Shown: positions 1-7,701 of the stretch, in pieces
Layout: the number at the start of each line of letters is the position of its first letter
Numbering within the stretch: position 1 is the first letter of the stretch
NCBI GenBank assembly: GCA_947169395.1
Contig: CAMVPJ010000008.1
Location: 1 to 29,268 of the forward strand
Length of the DNA: 29,268 nucleotides
Source: an uncultured Caryophanales bacterium
GTDB taxonomy: Bacteria; Bacillota_I; Bacilli_A; RF39; UBA660
Direction: 5' to 3'
The notes under the pieces: generated by a model
What the model was told of the DNA's origin: nothing
Database searches by the model: none
What the model saw: the letters and a program-made list of their open reading frames with translations, nothing else
Made by a program: the position numbers and the translations under genes

Positions 1-304
<304 letters not shown>

Positions 305-375
305 CTATTAATTTATTCTAAATTTGATAGATTACACATTATCATGTTTTCAGAGAATTATTTCTCTATTAATTT

Positions 376-481
376 TATTGGTGACGATAGCAAAGTGGAT
401 ACACCTGTTCCCATACCGAACACAGAAGTTAAGCACTTTAACGGCGAAGATAGTTTACGCGAAAATAGCAAGTTGCCAATA
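376..481 (+). rRNA. rrf: 5S ribosomal RNA
   Basis: The conserved core CCCATACCGAACACAGAAG lies at 410-428. The ends form the terminal helix: TATTGGTGAC at 376-385 pairs with GTTGCCAATA at 472-481. At about 106 nt it is somewhat shorter than the usual 115-120 nt. It sits about 70 nt behind the 23S end; the spacer contains a small hairpin (AGAGAA 352-357 with TTCTCT 362-367), a possible processing site. A T-run at 482-490 directly after the closing helix may serve as the terminator of the rRNA operon. Short open frames across this segment are not genes. Confidence 0.95.
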
Positions 482-513
482 TTTTTTTTTGCAATTTTTT
501 GCAAGTTAATGAC

Positions 514-542
514 TTGTAATTACATATAAAAAAATATATAAT
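514..542 (+). promoter_or_regulatory. Sigma-A promoter for tsaE operon
   Basis: TTGTAA (514-519), 17 nt spacer, perfect -10 TATAAT (537-542). The expected transcription start near 549 falls on the GGTGAT ribosome binding site, so the transcript would have a leader of only about 10 nt. The -35 overlaps an imperfect hairpin (499-506 with 512-519). Confidence 0.6.
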
Positions 543-558
543 GGACTTGGTGATTATT

Positions 559-1008
559 ATGGATTTTAAAGTTGTTTCGCATAGCGAATTAGATACAATG
601 GAGTTAGCTCAAAATATTGAATCAGAGAAGTTTCCTAATATGGTTATATGTTTAGATGGTGAACTTGGTAGTGGAAAGACAGTTTTTACTAAGTCTTTTG
701 CGCAAGCTATGGAAGTAACAGATGCAGTTACATCTCCAACCTTTACAATTATTAAAGAGTATGAAGGAGATATGCCATTATATCATATGGATGTTTATAG
801 GTTAGATGGTAATACAGATGGAGTAGGTATTGAAGAATATTTTAATGCTGGAGGTATTGTTATTATTGAATGGGCATCAACTATTAAGGATATTCTACCT
901 GATGAAAGATTAGATATTAAGATTAAATCTTTAGGAGAGAATAAAAGAGCTATTCATCTTATTCCACATGGAAAAAAGTATGAAGAGTTATGTGAAGCAG
1001 TTGTATAA
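559..1008 (+). CDS. tsaE: tRNA t6A biosynthesis ATPase TsaE
   Basis: TsaE is the ATPase partner of TsaB and TsaD in forming N6-threonylcarbamoyladenosine at position 37 of ANN-decoding tRNAs; it acts in the cytoplasm. The 149-residue product has Walker A GELGSGKT (34-41), the family motif SPTFTIIKEY and the HMDVYRL and IEW motifs further on. Length matches the family (about 150). I chose ATG 559 over the in-frame ATG 541 because GGTGAT (549-554) is correctly spaced before 559, whereas 541 lies inside the predicted -10 box. It is the first gene of tsaE-tsaB-rimI-tsaD, with 15 nt to tsaB. The order matches that of many Firmicutes. Confidence 0.93.
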   Translation: MDFKVVSHSELDTMELAQNIESEKFPNMVICLDGELGSGKTVFTKSFAQAMEVTDAVTSPTFTIIKEYEGDMPLYHMDVYRLDGNTDGVGIEEYFNAGGIVIIEWASTIKDILPDERLDIKIKSLGENKRAIHLIPHGKKYEELCEAVV

Positions 1009-1023
1009 AAGTAGGTGTTATAA

Positions 1024-1629
1024 ATGAAGTATTTATTTATAGATACATCAAGTAGTTATGTAAATATTTATATTATTAAAGATAATAATGTTTTAGTTAG
1101 TAAATCATATCATACATTAAAAGATATGGCTAATAGTATTATGCCTTTAATTAGAGAATCATTTAATGAAGTAGGTTTTAAAGTTAAAGATATTGATAAA
1201 ATACTTGTGACAGTGGGGCCTGGCTCTTTTACTGGGGTTAGAGTCGGTATTACGGTAGCTAAGACTATTTCTTGGAGTTTAAATATTCCCGTATATCCTA
1301 TATCTACTTTAGAATATTTAGCTAGTATCGACACTACTTATAAGAGGATAATACCTATTATAGATGCTAGAAGAGGTAATGTGTTTGCTGGATTATATGA
1401 TTCAGATCTAAATAACTTAGATACTGAAAAATTAGTAAGTTATGAATCTCTTGATATTACAGATGATACTATGGTTGTTAGTTATGATGGTACATATAAT
1501 TCTAATATATCAAGTGTTGATATTATTAAATTAATTAATAAACATTTAAATGATAGTGCAATTAACCCTCACGAATTAGTTCCTAATTATTTAAAGAAGA
1601 CTGAGGCTGAGGAAAAGCTTAATGATTAG
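1024..1629 (+). CDS. tsaB: tRNA t6A biosynthesis protein TsaB
   Basis: TsaB is a pseudo-enzyme paralogue of TsaD that forms the heterodimeric core to which TsaE binds in t6A synthesis. The 201-residue protein begins MKYLFIDTSSSYVNIYI, the ASKHA-type phosphate-1 strand, and contains GPGSFTGVRVGIT near residues 66-78, diagnostic for TsaB. It is slightly shorter than the usual 220-230 residues because the C-terminal half is compact. AGGTG at 1013-1017 precedes the ATG at a good distance. Its last codons overlap rimI by 8 nt, which suggests translational coupling. Confidence 0.93.
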   Translation: MKYLFIDTSSSYVNIYIIKDNNVLVSKSYHTLKDMANSIMPLIRESFNEVGFKVKDIDKILVTVGPGSFTGVRVGITVAKTISWSLNIPVYPISTLEYLASIDTTYKRIIPIIDARRGNVFAGLYDSDLNNLDTEKLVSYESLDITDDTMVVSYDGTYNSNISSVDIIKLINKHLNDSAINPHELVPNYLKKTEAEEKLND

Positions 1630-2035
1630 ATTATATAAAGATAGTGATTATGAAAGTGTAAATGGGCTTTTATCATCTTTTGATAGTAATATTGATTTAA
1701 ATAGTAATCCGTTTTATAAATGTTTAGTCTATGAAGAAAATGGAGCTTTAGGTGTTATTGTATTTGAAGAAATATATGGAAGAATAGAACTAGATTATAT
1801 TATAGTTGATGATAATTATAGAAGATTAGGTATTGCTAGTAAGTTAATGGAATATTTAATTATTTATGCAAAGAATAATAATATTTCGAATATTACTTTG
1901 GAAGTTAATGAGAGTAATACTTCTGCGCTTAATCTATATAAGAAATATAAATTTGAAATGGTATCTAGAAGAGAAAATTATTATAAAGATAATGATGCAA
2001 TATTTATGATAAGGAAGTTTGATAATAATGAATGA
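1622..2035 (+). CDS. rimI: GNAT N-acetyltransferase, RimI-like
   Basis: A 137-residue GNAT-fold acetyltransferase. The acetyl-CoA pyrophosphate-binding motif is RRLGIASKLM (R-x-x-G-x-A), followed by the typical LEVNESNTSALNLYKKYKF segment of RimI proteins. RimI acetylates the N-terminal alanine of ribosomal protein S18 in model bacteria; its place between tsaB and tsaD is a classic arrangement. The start overlaps tsaB by 8 nt and the end overlaps tsaD by 8 nt. It ends in TGA, the only TGA stop I see in the window. Substrate specificity cannot be read from sequence, so the symbol rests on fold and context. Confidence 0.85.
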   Translation: MIRLYKDSDYESVNGLLSSFDSNIDLNSNPFYKCLVYEENGALGVIVFEEIYGRIELDYIIVDDNYRRLGIASKLMEYLIIYAKNNNISNITLEVNESNTSALNLYKKYKFEMVSRRENYYKDNDAIFMIRKFDNNE

Positions 2036-3032
2036 TACTTATATATTAGGAATTGAAACTAGTTGTGATGAAACAAGTGTTTCAATAGTAAAAAATGGTG
2101 TTGATGAGATTGCGACAGTTGTTTTATCACAAATGGATACTCATGCTAAGTTTGGTGGAGTAGTACCTGAAATTGCAAGTCGTATGCATATTGAATCAAT
2201 TACATTAGTTTTAGAAGAATGTTTAAAAAAAGCTGGCATGACTATGGACGATATAGATGCAATAGCTGTTACTTATGCGCCAGGATTAATTGGATGTTTA
2301 CTTGTAGGTGTAACGTTTGCATCAACTTTATCTTATATTTATAATAAACCGTTAGTTCCTGTACATCATATAATTGGACATATTTATGCGAATAATTTAA
2401 GGCATAGATTAGAATTTCCTTTAATATCATTGGTTGTATCAGGTGGGCATACTGAACTTGTATATATGGATAAAGATTATTCATTTAAGAAAATTGGTGG
2501 TACACTAGATGATGCAGTAGGTGAGGCATATGATAAGGTAGCGCGTGTAATTAATGTTGCTTACCCTGGAGGTCCCGAAGTAGATAGACTTGCTCATATA
2601 GGAAAAGATACTTATGAATTACCTCTACCACTTGATGATGACACTTATAATTTTAGCTTTAGTGGTATTAAGAGTGCGGTTATAAATCTTGTGCATAACA
2701 AAAAGCAGAGAGGTAATGATATGGTAAAAGAAAATCTTGCTTGTTCATTTCAAAATAGAGTAGTAGAAATACTTTCTAAAAAAACAATGAAAGCATTAAA
2801 AGAATATAATGTTGATAACTTAATTGTTGCAGGAGGTGTTTCTGCTAATAAAGGATTAAGAGAAAGATTAATTAAAGAGTGTGAAAAAAATAATGTAAAT
2901 ATATCTATGCCAGATATAAAGTATTGTACAGATAATGCAGCAATGATTGCATCAGCTGGTTATTATGCATATAAATTAGGAATAATATCAGATATAGATT
3001 TAAAAGCAAGACCAACAAGTAGTATGTACTAA
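2028..3032 (+). CDS. tsaD: tRNA t6A transferase TsaD
   Basis: TsaD transfers the threonylcarbamoyl group to A37 of tRNA. The 334-residue protein opens with LGIETSCDETS (7-17) and carries the metal-binding HHIIGH motif (113-118, metal ligands probably His114 and His118), VSGGHTELV, and the C-terminal VAGGVSANKGLR and CTDNAAMIA motifs of the Kae1/TsaD family. ATG 2028 is preferred: AAGGAAG (2011-2017) is about 10 nt upstream, whereas the upstream TTG 2019 is almost on top of it. Length matches the family. It closes the operon; a new promoter follows two bases after the stop. Confidence 0.96.
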   Translation: MNDTYILGIETSCDETSVSIVKNGVDEIATVVLSQMDTHAKFGGVVPEIASRMHIESITLVLEECLKKAGMTMDDIDAIAVTYAPGLIGCLLVGVTFASTLSYIYNKPLVPVHHIIGHIYANNLRHRLEFPLISLVVSGGHTELVYMDKDYSFKKIGGTLDDAVGEAYDKVARVINVAYPGGPEVDRLAHIGKDTYELPLPLDDDTYNFSFSGIKSAVINLVHNKKQRGNDMVKENLACSFQNRVVEILSKKTMKALKEYNVDNLIVAGGVSANKGLRERLIKECEKNNVNISMPDIKYCTDNAAMIASAGYYAYKLGIISDIDLKARPTSSMY

Positions 3033-3033
3033 T

Positions 3034-3062
3034 TTGACTAATAGATGGTGTTGTGTTAAAAT
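3034..3062 (+). promoter_or_regulatory. Sigma-A promoter for SPFH-like gene
   Basis: TTGACT (3034-3039), 17 nt spacer, TAAAAT (3057-3062), with TGT immediately before the -10 (extended -10). It begins right behind the tsaD stop and gives a leader of about 17 nt before ATG 3086. Confidence 0.7.
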
Positions 3063-3085
3063 TAAAGTGTTTTAAGGAGGAATTT

Positions 3086-4144
3086 ATGGCTGAAAATAAT
3101 GTTAATAATAGTGTAAAAAATGATGGGTTTGAAAAAAAATATCCTGCGCGAATAATTGAATCAGGAAGGGTATTATTGTATAGATTATCTTGGAATAAAA
3201 AGAAGCATTATGTTGCGGATGGAAGTTTCCAAGTTTTAGTTCCAGTAATCTTTGAGTCAAAAAAGGTTGATGTATCTGAAAAACAAATTGATTTTGTGCC
3301 AGTTGAATTAGAAGATAAAAATAAGATGGATATTAGAATGGATATGGTAGCAACCATCAAAGTAACTGATGCGACTAAGTATTATACTAAAGAGGTTGCT
3401 AAAAGTACTGAAGAGATAGACAACATGTTAATTAATACATTTAATTCTAATTTAAAGGATATTATTACTAAATATCCATATGCATATCTTATTCATCAGA
3501 AATTCATATTACCTGAGGGAGCAGTTTTTCCAAAAAGAGAAACATACAAGGAAAAAATTGTAAATAGTGATGGAACAACTGAAGTTGTTGAGAAAACAAG
3601 AGTTGTTGGAATGTATACTGACCCTTATATAGATCCTAAAACTGGTAATTGGAAGGCAATTCCACATTTAAAATATGATCCTTTAAAAGATCAAAAAAGT
3701 GACTTATCAAGTCCAGATTATATTGATAAATTAAATGAAGGTTTCATATGTGATATGGCAGAGTTAAAGTTGACTTTAGATGAGTTTGAGAAAAAGTATG
3801 GTGTTAGAATTGTTAGTATGGAATGTAAAAGCTTTAAGCCAGCATCAGAAAAAGTTCAACAAATGCAAGATGAATTGCAAGCTGAAGAAAATAGAACTAA
3901 GATAGAAGCTGAAAGATTAAAGCAGGCTAGGATTAAAGCTGAAGCTGATATGCAATTACTTAAGATGTATATGGATAATCTTAAAGAAAGATTTCCAGAT
4001 ATTAGCAAGGAAGATGCTCTTGAGATGGCTAAACATTATATGTATACAAATGGATCACATGGGGAAACATCAAAAGAATCATCTGCTGCAGTTGCTGGGG
4101 CTGTTGCAGGAGCCACTTCAAGCCAAATGAAAAAAAGAAGATAA
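3086..4144 (+). CDS. Soluble SPFH/band-7-like protein
   Basis: A 352-residue protein without any hydrophobic segment. The middle region has the strand pattern of an SPFH domain (DGSFQVLVPVIF, then MDIRMDMVATIKVTDATKYY), and residues about 255-310 show the typical end of SPFH proteins: YGVRIVSMECKSFKPASE running into a long charged helix rich in Ala, Glu and Lys (probable coiled coil). A Ser/Ala/Gly-rich tail ends in KKRR. The upstream TTG frame extension is rejected because AAGGAGG (3074-3080) points to ATG 3086. Classical flotillins and stomatins have an N-terminal membrane anchor; this one lacks it, so a cytoplasmic scaffold is more likely. The family assignment rests on pattern only, and the function is unknown. 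It has its own promoter and is followed at once by the infC promoter. Confidence 0.6.
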   Translation: MAENNVNNSVKNDGFEKKYPARIIESGRVLLYRLSWNKKKHYVADGSFQVLVPVIFESKKVDVSEKQIDFVPVELEDKNKMDIRMDMVATIKVTDATKYYTKEVAKSTEEIDNMLINTFNSNLKDIITKYPYAYLIHQKFILPEGAVFPKRETYKEKIVNSDGTTEVVEKTRVVGMYTDPYIDPKTGNWKAIPHLKYDPLKDQKSDLSSPDYIDKLNEGFICDMAELKLTLDEFEKKYGVRIVSMECKSFKPASEKVQQMQDELQAEENRTKIEAERLKQARIKAEADMQLLKMYMDNLKERFPDISKEDALEMAKHYMYTNGSHGETSKESSAAVAGAVAGATSSQMKKRR

Positions 4145-4150
4145 AAACTA

Positions 4151-4179
4151 TTGACAAATATAAAAAAATTATATATAAT
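4151..4179 (+). promoter_or_regulatory. Consensus sigma-A promoter of infC operon
   Basis: Perfect TTGACA (4151-4156), 17 nt spacer, perfect TATAAT (4174-4179). It is the strongest promoter in the window, as expected for translation genes. It lies 6 nt after the previous stop and about 150 nt before infC, leaving room for a regulatory leader. Confidence 0.93.
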
Positions 4180-4185
4180 ACTTGC

Positions 4186-4300
4186 GTAATGAAAAAGGAA
4201 AGAGATGTATCCACATCCACCCGATTGCTTAAGGTGATGGGTAGAAAGCCAGAGTGAGTTTTATGGTTTTACAAGTGGATACTATGTATCTGCTTTTTTC
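4186..4300 (+). promoter_or_regulatory. infC operon leader, putative L20-type attenuator
   Basis: The transcribed leader has competing structures. GTATCCAC (4207-4214) can pair perfectly with GTGGATAC (4275-4282), enclosing a hairpin of CATCCACC (4214-4221) with GGTGATG (4233-4239). Alternatively GATAC (4278-4282) pairs with GTATC (4286-4290), followed by TGC and six T (4294-4299), a short intrinsic terminator. These cannot form together. In Bacillus subtilis the same operon is repressed by ribosomal protein L20 through leader-mediated termination; applying that here is inference from position and design. Confidence 0.65.
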
Positions 4301-4329
4301 ATGGTATAAGATTATTGGAGGTGTTTGTT

Positions 4330-4860
4330 ATCGCAAACAAAGGAAAAGACCTGTTTATTAATGAACAGATTAGAGCAAGAGAAGTTATGGTTATTGGGCC
4401 AAATGGAGAACAACTAGGTGTTAAATCACTTAAGGATGCATTAACTTTGTCATCTTATGCTGGATTCGATTTAGTACTTATTAATCCAAAGGGAAATCCA
4501 CCTGTATGTAAGGTAATGGATTATAATAAGTTTAAATATGAAAATAAAAAGAAAGCAAAGGAAAATATTAAAAAGCAAAGAAGTGCAAATTTAGATATTA
4601 AAGAATACAGATTATCTGTTGCAATCGATATTCATGATTTTAATACTAGAGTAAAAAATTCTAGTAAGTATTTAGAAAAAGGTCATAGAGTTAAGGCTTC
4701 TATCAGATTTAGGGGTAGGGAGATGGCTCATACTGAACTTGGACGTGATGTGCTTTATAAATTTGCTGATGCATTAAAAGATGTTGCTGATATTGAACAA
4801 AGACCAATATTAGATGGCCGTAACATGACAATGATGCTTATGCCAAAGAAAGAGAAATAG
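4330..4860 (+). CDS. infC: Translation initiation factor IF-3
   Basis: IF-3 binds the 30S subunit, prevents premature 50S joining and proofreads the start codon. The product (about 176 residues) has the N-domain INEQIRAREVMVIGPNGEQ, a Lys-rich linker, and the C-domain with HDFNTRVKNSSKYLEKGHRV and IRFRGREMAH, all characteristic. The likely start is the non-canonical ATC at 4330: GGAGGTG (4317-4323) is spaced correctly from it, while the in-frame TTG 4315 and GTG 4321 abut or lie inside the ribosome binding site. AUU or AUC starts on infC are a known device by which IF-3 represses its own translation. It is first in infC-rpmI-rplT. Confidence 0.95.
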   Translation: MANKGKDLFINEQIRAREVMVIGPNGEQLGVKSLKDALTLSSYAGFDLVLINPKGNPPVCKVMDYNKFKYENKKKAKENIKKQRSANLDIKEYRLSVAIDIHDFNTRVKNSSKYLEKGHRVKASIRFRGREMAHTELGRDVLYKFADALKDVADIEQRPILDGRNMTMMLMPKKEK

Positions 4861-4871
4861 GAGGAGAATAT

Positions 4872-5051
4872 ATGCCAAAGATCAAAAAACATAGTGGAAC
4901 TGCAAAAGTAGTTGGAAAAAATGGGAAAATTGGACATCCTGGAACTAGACATAATACAGGAAAGAAGAATGCTGCTTCTAATAGAAGTGGTAGAAAGGCA
5001 TCTTACCTAAGTAAGGGAGACGCAAAAAGATTAAAGAATGTACATTATTAA
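4872..5051 (+). CDS. rpmI: 50S ribosomal protein L35
   Basis: A 59-residue basic protein beginning MPKIKKHSGTAKVV and ending SKGDAKRLKNVHY, which matches the ends of bL35 (typical MPKMKTHRGAAKR and GD-x-KR). It lies in its standard place between infC and rplT, 11 nt after infC. GAGGAG at 4861-4866 is the ribosome binding site. The protein is slightly shorter than the usual 64-66 residues, with the middle part divergent. Confidence 0.93.
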   Translation: MPKIKKHSGTAKVVGKNGKIGHPGTRHNTGKKNAASNRSGRKASYLSKGDAKRLKNVHY

Positions 5052-5066
5052 GAAGGAGGAATTTAA

Positions 5067-5606
5067 ATGAGAGTTAAGGGAAGTAATATCCATAAAAATA
5101 GAAGAGTTAAAGTTTTAAAACAAGCTAAAGGTTATTTTGGAAGTAAACATAAATTATATAAAACAGCTAAAGAACAAGTAATGCATTCATTAAAATATGC
5201 ATATAGAGATAGAAGACAAAATAAACGTGAAATGCGTAAATTATGGATTACAAGAATTAATGCTGCATGTCGTATGAATGGTATTAGTTATTCTAAATTT
5301 ATTGATGGTCTTAATAAAGCTGGTGTTGAAATCAATAGAAAGATGTTAAGCGAAATTGCAATTAATGATGAGAAGGCTTTTGCAAACCTAGTAGAACTTG
5401 CTAAAACTGGCAAGGCTCCAAAAATTGAAGTTAAAAATACTACTAAAAAAGTAGAAGCAAAGAAGACTACTAAGGCTGTTAAGGAAGAAAAGGTTGATTA
5501 TTCTAAAATGACTGTTGCTGAATTAAAAGATTTAGCTAAGAATAAAAACATCTCAGGATATACTACAATGAAAAAGGCAGAATTAGTCGCTGCTTTAGAA
5601 AAATAA
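5067..5606 (+). CDS. rplT: 50S ribosomal protein L20 with extra C-terminal domain
   Basis: Residues 1 to about 118 are a normal bL20: [40 protein letters not shown] and [21 protein letters not shown]20 is needed for early 50S assembly and represses this operon in Firmicutes. Unlike ordinary L20 (about 118 residues), this one goes on for some 60 residues: a Lys/Thr/Val/Glu linker (119-144), then a small domain (145-179) with [18 protein letters not shown] and [12 protein letters not shown], which resembles SAP or Rho N-terminal nucleic-acid-binding helices. The reading frame is continuous. AAGGAGG at 5052-5058 precedes ATG 5067. The domain call is by pattern recognition. Confidence 0.95.
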   Translation: MRVKGSNIHKNRRVKVLKQAKGYFGSKHKLYKTAKEQVMHSLKYAYRDRRQNKREMRKLWITRINAACRMNGISYSKFIDGLNKAGVEINRKMLSEIAINDEKAFANLVELAKTGKAPKIEVKNTTKKVEAKKTTKAVKEEKVDYSKMTVAELKDLAKNKNISGYTTMKKAELVAALEK

Positions 5607-5611
5607 TAATT

Positions 5612-5640
5612 AATTTGAGCATTTTGTTCAAATTTTTTTT
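5612..5640 (+). terminator. Intrinsic terminator after rplT
   Basis: AATTTGA (5612-5618) pairs with TCAAATT (5628-5634), followed by a T-run through 5640. It ends the infC-rpmI-rplT transcript. Confidence 0.8.
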
Positions 5641-5646
5641 ACCCTC

Positions 5647-5675
5647 TTGCACATTTCTACAATTTATGATATATT
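5647..5675 (+). promoter_or_regulatory. Promoter of small membrane protein gene
   Basis: TTGCAC (5647-5652), 17 nt spacer, TATATT (5670-5675), directly after the rplT terminator and 30 nt before the GTG start. Confidence 0.5.
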
Positions 5676-5704
5676 TTTAATGTGGTAAATAGAGGTGGTT
5701 CATT

Positions 5705-6007
5705 GTGGATGCAATTATTATTATCGCAATTATTGCAGTTATAGCATTTTATTTTAGAAGAGTGGATAAAGTAGTTACGGGTGTTGCTATTGTAGATATA
5801 TTTTTAAGAATATTTCATTTCTTAGTAGTTAATATTGAAATAAAAGGTATATCTGAATATATTGAAAAGTATTTACCAGAGAGTATTCCAAATATTATTG
5901 GAAATTATACTAGTGATATACTATATGATATTTTAATTTGGATTTATGTAATTATTATGGCAATATTCTTAGGATATACAATTAAGCATTTTATTTATAA
6001 AAAATAG
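5705..6007 (+). CDS. Small multi-spanning membrane protein, unknown
   Basis: I do not recognise this 100-residue protein. It shows three hydrophobic stretches: about residues 2-17 (AIIIIAIIAVIAFYF), 22-45, and 72-95 (ILIWIYVIIMAIFLGYTI), and ends in Lys (KHFIYKK), which fits three membrane segments. The start is GTG with AGAGGTG at 5691-5697. It stands alone between the rplT terminator and a hairpin at 6016-6039 and has its own promoter. No catalytic or binding motif is visible. Confidence 0.75.
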   Translation: MDAIIIIAIIAVIAFYFRRVDKVVTGVAIVDIFLRIFHFLVVNIEIKGISEYIEKYLPESIPNIIGNYTSDILYDILIWIYVIIMAIFLGYTIKHFIYKK

Positions 6008-6015
6008 TAGAGTAG

Positions 6016-6039
6016 GACATATGTAGTAATACATGTGTC
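6016..6039 (+). terminator. Hairpin, possible weak terminator
   Basis: GACATATGTA (6016-6025) pairs over 10 bp, one of them G-U, with TACATGTGTC (6030-6039); the loop is GTAA. The tail TTTATATTATA is T-poor, so termination would be weak. It is 9 nt after the membrane protein gene. Confidence 0.45.
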
Positions 6040-6048
6040 TTTATATTA

Positions 6049-6074
6049 TAAGCCATACTGATAAGCCATATTGA
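6049..6074 (+). repeat. 13-nt tandem repeat upstream of ruvA
   Basis: TAAGCCATACTGA (6049-6061) is followed without gap by TAAGCCATATTGA (6062-6074), 12 of 13 bases identical. It sits just upstream of the ruvA promoter and could be a binding site for a regulator. It does not resemble the Firmicutes LexA box. Confidence 0.6.
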
Positions 6075-6077
6075 TGG

Positions 6078-6106
6078 TTGTAAAATGAATCGATTTATGG
6101 TACACT
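6078..6106 (+). promoter_or_regulatory. Promoter of ruvAB operon
   Basis: TTGTAA (6078-6083), 17 nt spacer, TACACT (6101-6106), with TGG just upstream of the -10 (extended -10). It lies 27 nt before ATG 6134. Confidence 0.6.
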
Positions 6107-6133
6107 TGTGGTAACTAGTTAGGGTGATTAATA

Positions 6134-6682
6134 ATGTATGAGTATATAAAAGGTAAGATTACAGATATAGAAGCAAATTATATAGTGATAGATAATAATG
6201 GTATTGGATATATTGTATATGTAGCTTCACCATATTCATTTAAGACTGAAGATACTAAGGTTTATATTTATCAATATGTGAAAGAAGATGAACTTAGTTT
6301 ATATGGTTTTAAATCTAAAGAAGAAAAAGATTTGTTTTTAAAACTTATTGGTGTGAAGGGGCTAGGCTGTAAGATGGCCTTGCCTATGTTTGCAACTGGT
6401 TCAAGCATAAGCATTATAGATGCAATAGAAAAAGAAGATGTTGCATACCTAAAGAAATTTCCTAAAATAGGGGATAAAGTAGCTAGACAAATAATATTAG
6501 ATTTAAAAGGTAAATTAGTTTCAAATAGTATTAGTTCAGGAGTAGATAATACTGAACTTATTGAAGCATTAAAAGCACTTGGTTATAAGACTAATGATAT
6601 AAATAAAGTATTACCTAAGATTGATAATAGTAAATCTTTAGAATCACAAATAAAAGAAGCATTAAAATTATTATTAAAATAG
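6134..6682 (+). CDS. ruvA: Holliday junction DNA helicase subunit RuvA
   Basis: RuvA binds the four-way Holliday junction as a tetramer and loads the RuvB motor during recombinational repair. The 182-residue product has the N-terminal OB-fold ([17 protein letters not shown] and GIGYIVYV), helix-hairpin-helix segments [13 protein letters not shown] and [19 protein letters not shown], and the C-terminal three-helix domain ([18 protein letters not shown]) that contacts RuvB. AGGGTGATT at 6121-6129 is the ribosome binding site. It is 11 nt upstream of ruvB. Confidence 0.96.
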   Translation: MYEYIKGKITDIEANYIVIDNNGIGYIVYVASPYSFKTEDTKVYIYQYVKEDELSLYGFKSKEEKDLFLKLIGVKGLGCKMALPMFATGSSISIIDAIEKEDVAYLKKFPKIGDKVARQIILDLKGKLVSNSISSGVDNTELIEALKALGYKTNDINKVLPKIDNSKSLESQIKEALKLLLK

Positions 6683-6693
6683 GGAGTGATAAT

Positions 6694-7692
6694 TTGGATA
6701 GTAGAATAGTTACAGCAGATACCTTAGAAGAAGATAGTTTTGATAATACAATTAGACCACAAACATTAGAAGAGTATATAGGTCAAAGTGAGAATAAAGA
6801 AAACTTATCAATATTTATTAAGGCTGCGAAAATGAGAAATGAGCCACTTGATCATGTTTTATTATATGGTCCTCCGGGGCTTGGTAAAACTACACTTGCT
6901 GGAATAATTGCAAATGAACTTGGGGTTAATCTTAAAACAACTAGTGGTCCTGCAATTGAAAAAAGTGGGGATTTAGCTGCGGTTCTTTCTAGTTTAGAAG
7001 AAGGAGATGTATTATTTATAGATGAGATACATCGTATACCAAGATTTATTGAAGAGATTCTATATTCAGCAATGGAAGATTATACACTTGATATTATAGT
7101 TGGTGCTGATTCATCTTCTAGAAGCATAAAAATAGATTTACCACCATTTACACTTGTTGGCGCAACTACACGTGCAGGAGATTTAACAAGTCCACTTCGT
7201 GATAGATTTGGTATTACTTGTAAGCTTAACTATTATAATCAAGATGAGCTTAAGAAGATTGCTCTTCGTACAAGTAAGGTTCTAGATTGCAGGATAGATG
7301 ATGATGCTGCACTAGAACTTGCTATGCGTTCTCGTGGCACACCAAGAATATGTAATAGATTATTTAGGCGTGTTCGTGATTATGCACTTGTAATGGGTGA
7401 CGGAAAGATAGATTTATCTATTGCTCGTATCGCGCTTGACAAGCTTAGGGTAGATAGATTGGGGCTTGATGATACTGATTATCATTTACTTAAATCAATC
7501 ATTGATAAGTTTAATGGAGGACCAGTTGGTATTGAGGCTATTGCATCTAGTATTGGTGAAGAGCAAAGTACTATTGAAGATGTTTATGAACCTTATTTAC
7601 TACAGATTGGTTTAATTAAAAGAACAAGTAGAGGTAGAGTGGTAACTTCTAAGGCGTATGAACATTTAGGGTTACCAGTAAAAAATAGTTAG
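6694..7692 (+). CDS. ruvB: Holliday junction helicase motor RuvB
   Basis: RuvB is the hexameric AAA+ motor that drives branch migration with RuvA. In the 332-residue product Walker A is GPPGLGKT (59-66), Walker B is VLFIDEIHR (106-114), sensor 1 GATTR (156-160) and the arginine finger region LRDRFG (168-173). The sensor 2 helix ([18 protein letters not shown]) and the winged-helix DNA-binding domain follow. The start is TTG 6694 with AGGGAGTGAT (6681-6690) upstream; no better start is in frame. No ruvC is seen, as usual for Firmicutes. Confidence 0.97.
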   Translation: MDSRIVTADTLEEDSFDNTIRPQTLEEYIGQSENKENLSIFIKAAKMRNEPLDHVLLYGPPGLGKTTLAGIIANELGVNLKTTSGPAIEKSGDLAAVLSSLEEGDVLFIDEIHRIPRFIEEILYSAMEDYTLDIIVGADSSSRSIKIDLPPFTLVGATTRAGDLTSPLRDRFGITCKLNYYNQDELKKIALRTSKVLDCRIDDDAALELAMRSRGTPRICNRLFRRVRDYALVMGDGKIDLSIARIALDKLRVDRLGLDDTDYHLLKSIIDKFNGGPVGIEAIASSIGEEQSTIEDVYEPYLLQIGLIKRTSRGRVVTSKAYEHLGLPVKNS

Positions 7693-7701
7693 GAGATTAA
7701 T

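Noticed and set aside
324..529. Two overlapping 61-codon plus-strand frames over the 5S region
   Set aside because: They cover the 5S rRNA and its spacer; both lack a proper ribosome binding site and have no recognisable protein.
541..558. ATG 541 as start of tsaE
   Set aside because: It lies in the predicted -10 box (TATAAT 537-542) and has no Shine-Dalgarno site, whereas ATG 559 has GGTGAT at the right distance.
4029..4220. Minus-strand 63-codon frame over the end of the SPFH gene and infC promoter
   Set aside because: Overlaps a confident gene and a perfect promoter; no ribosome binding site.
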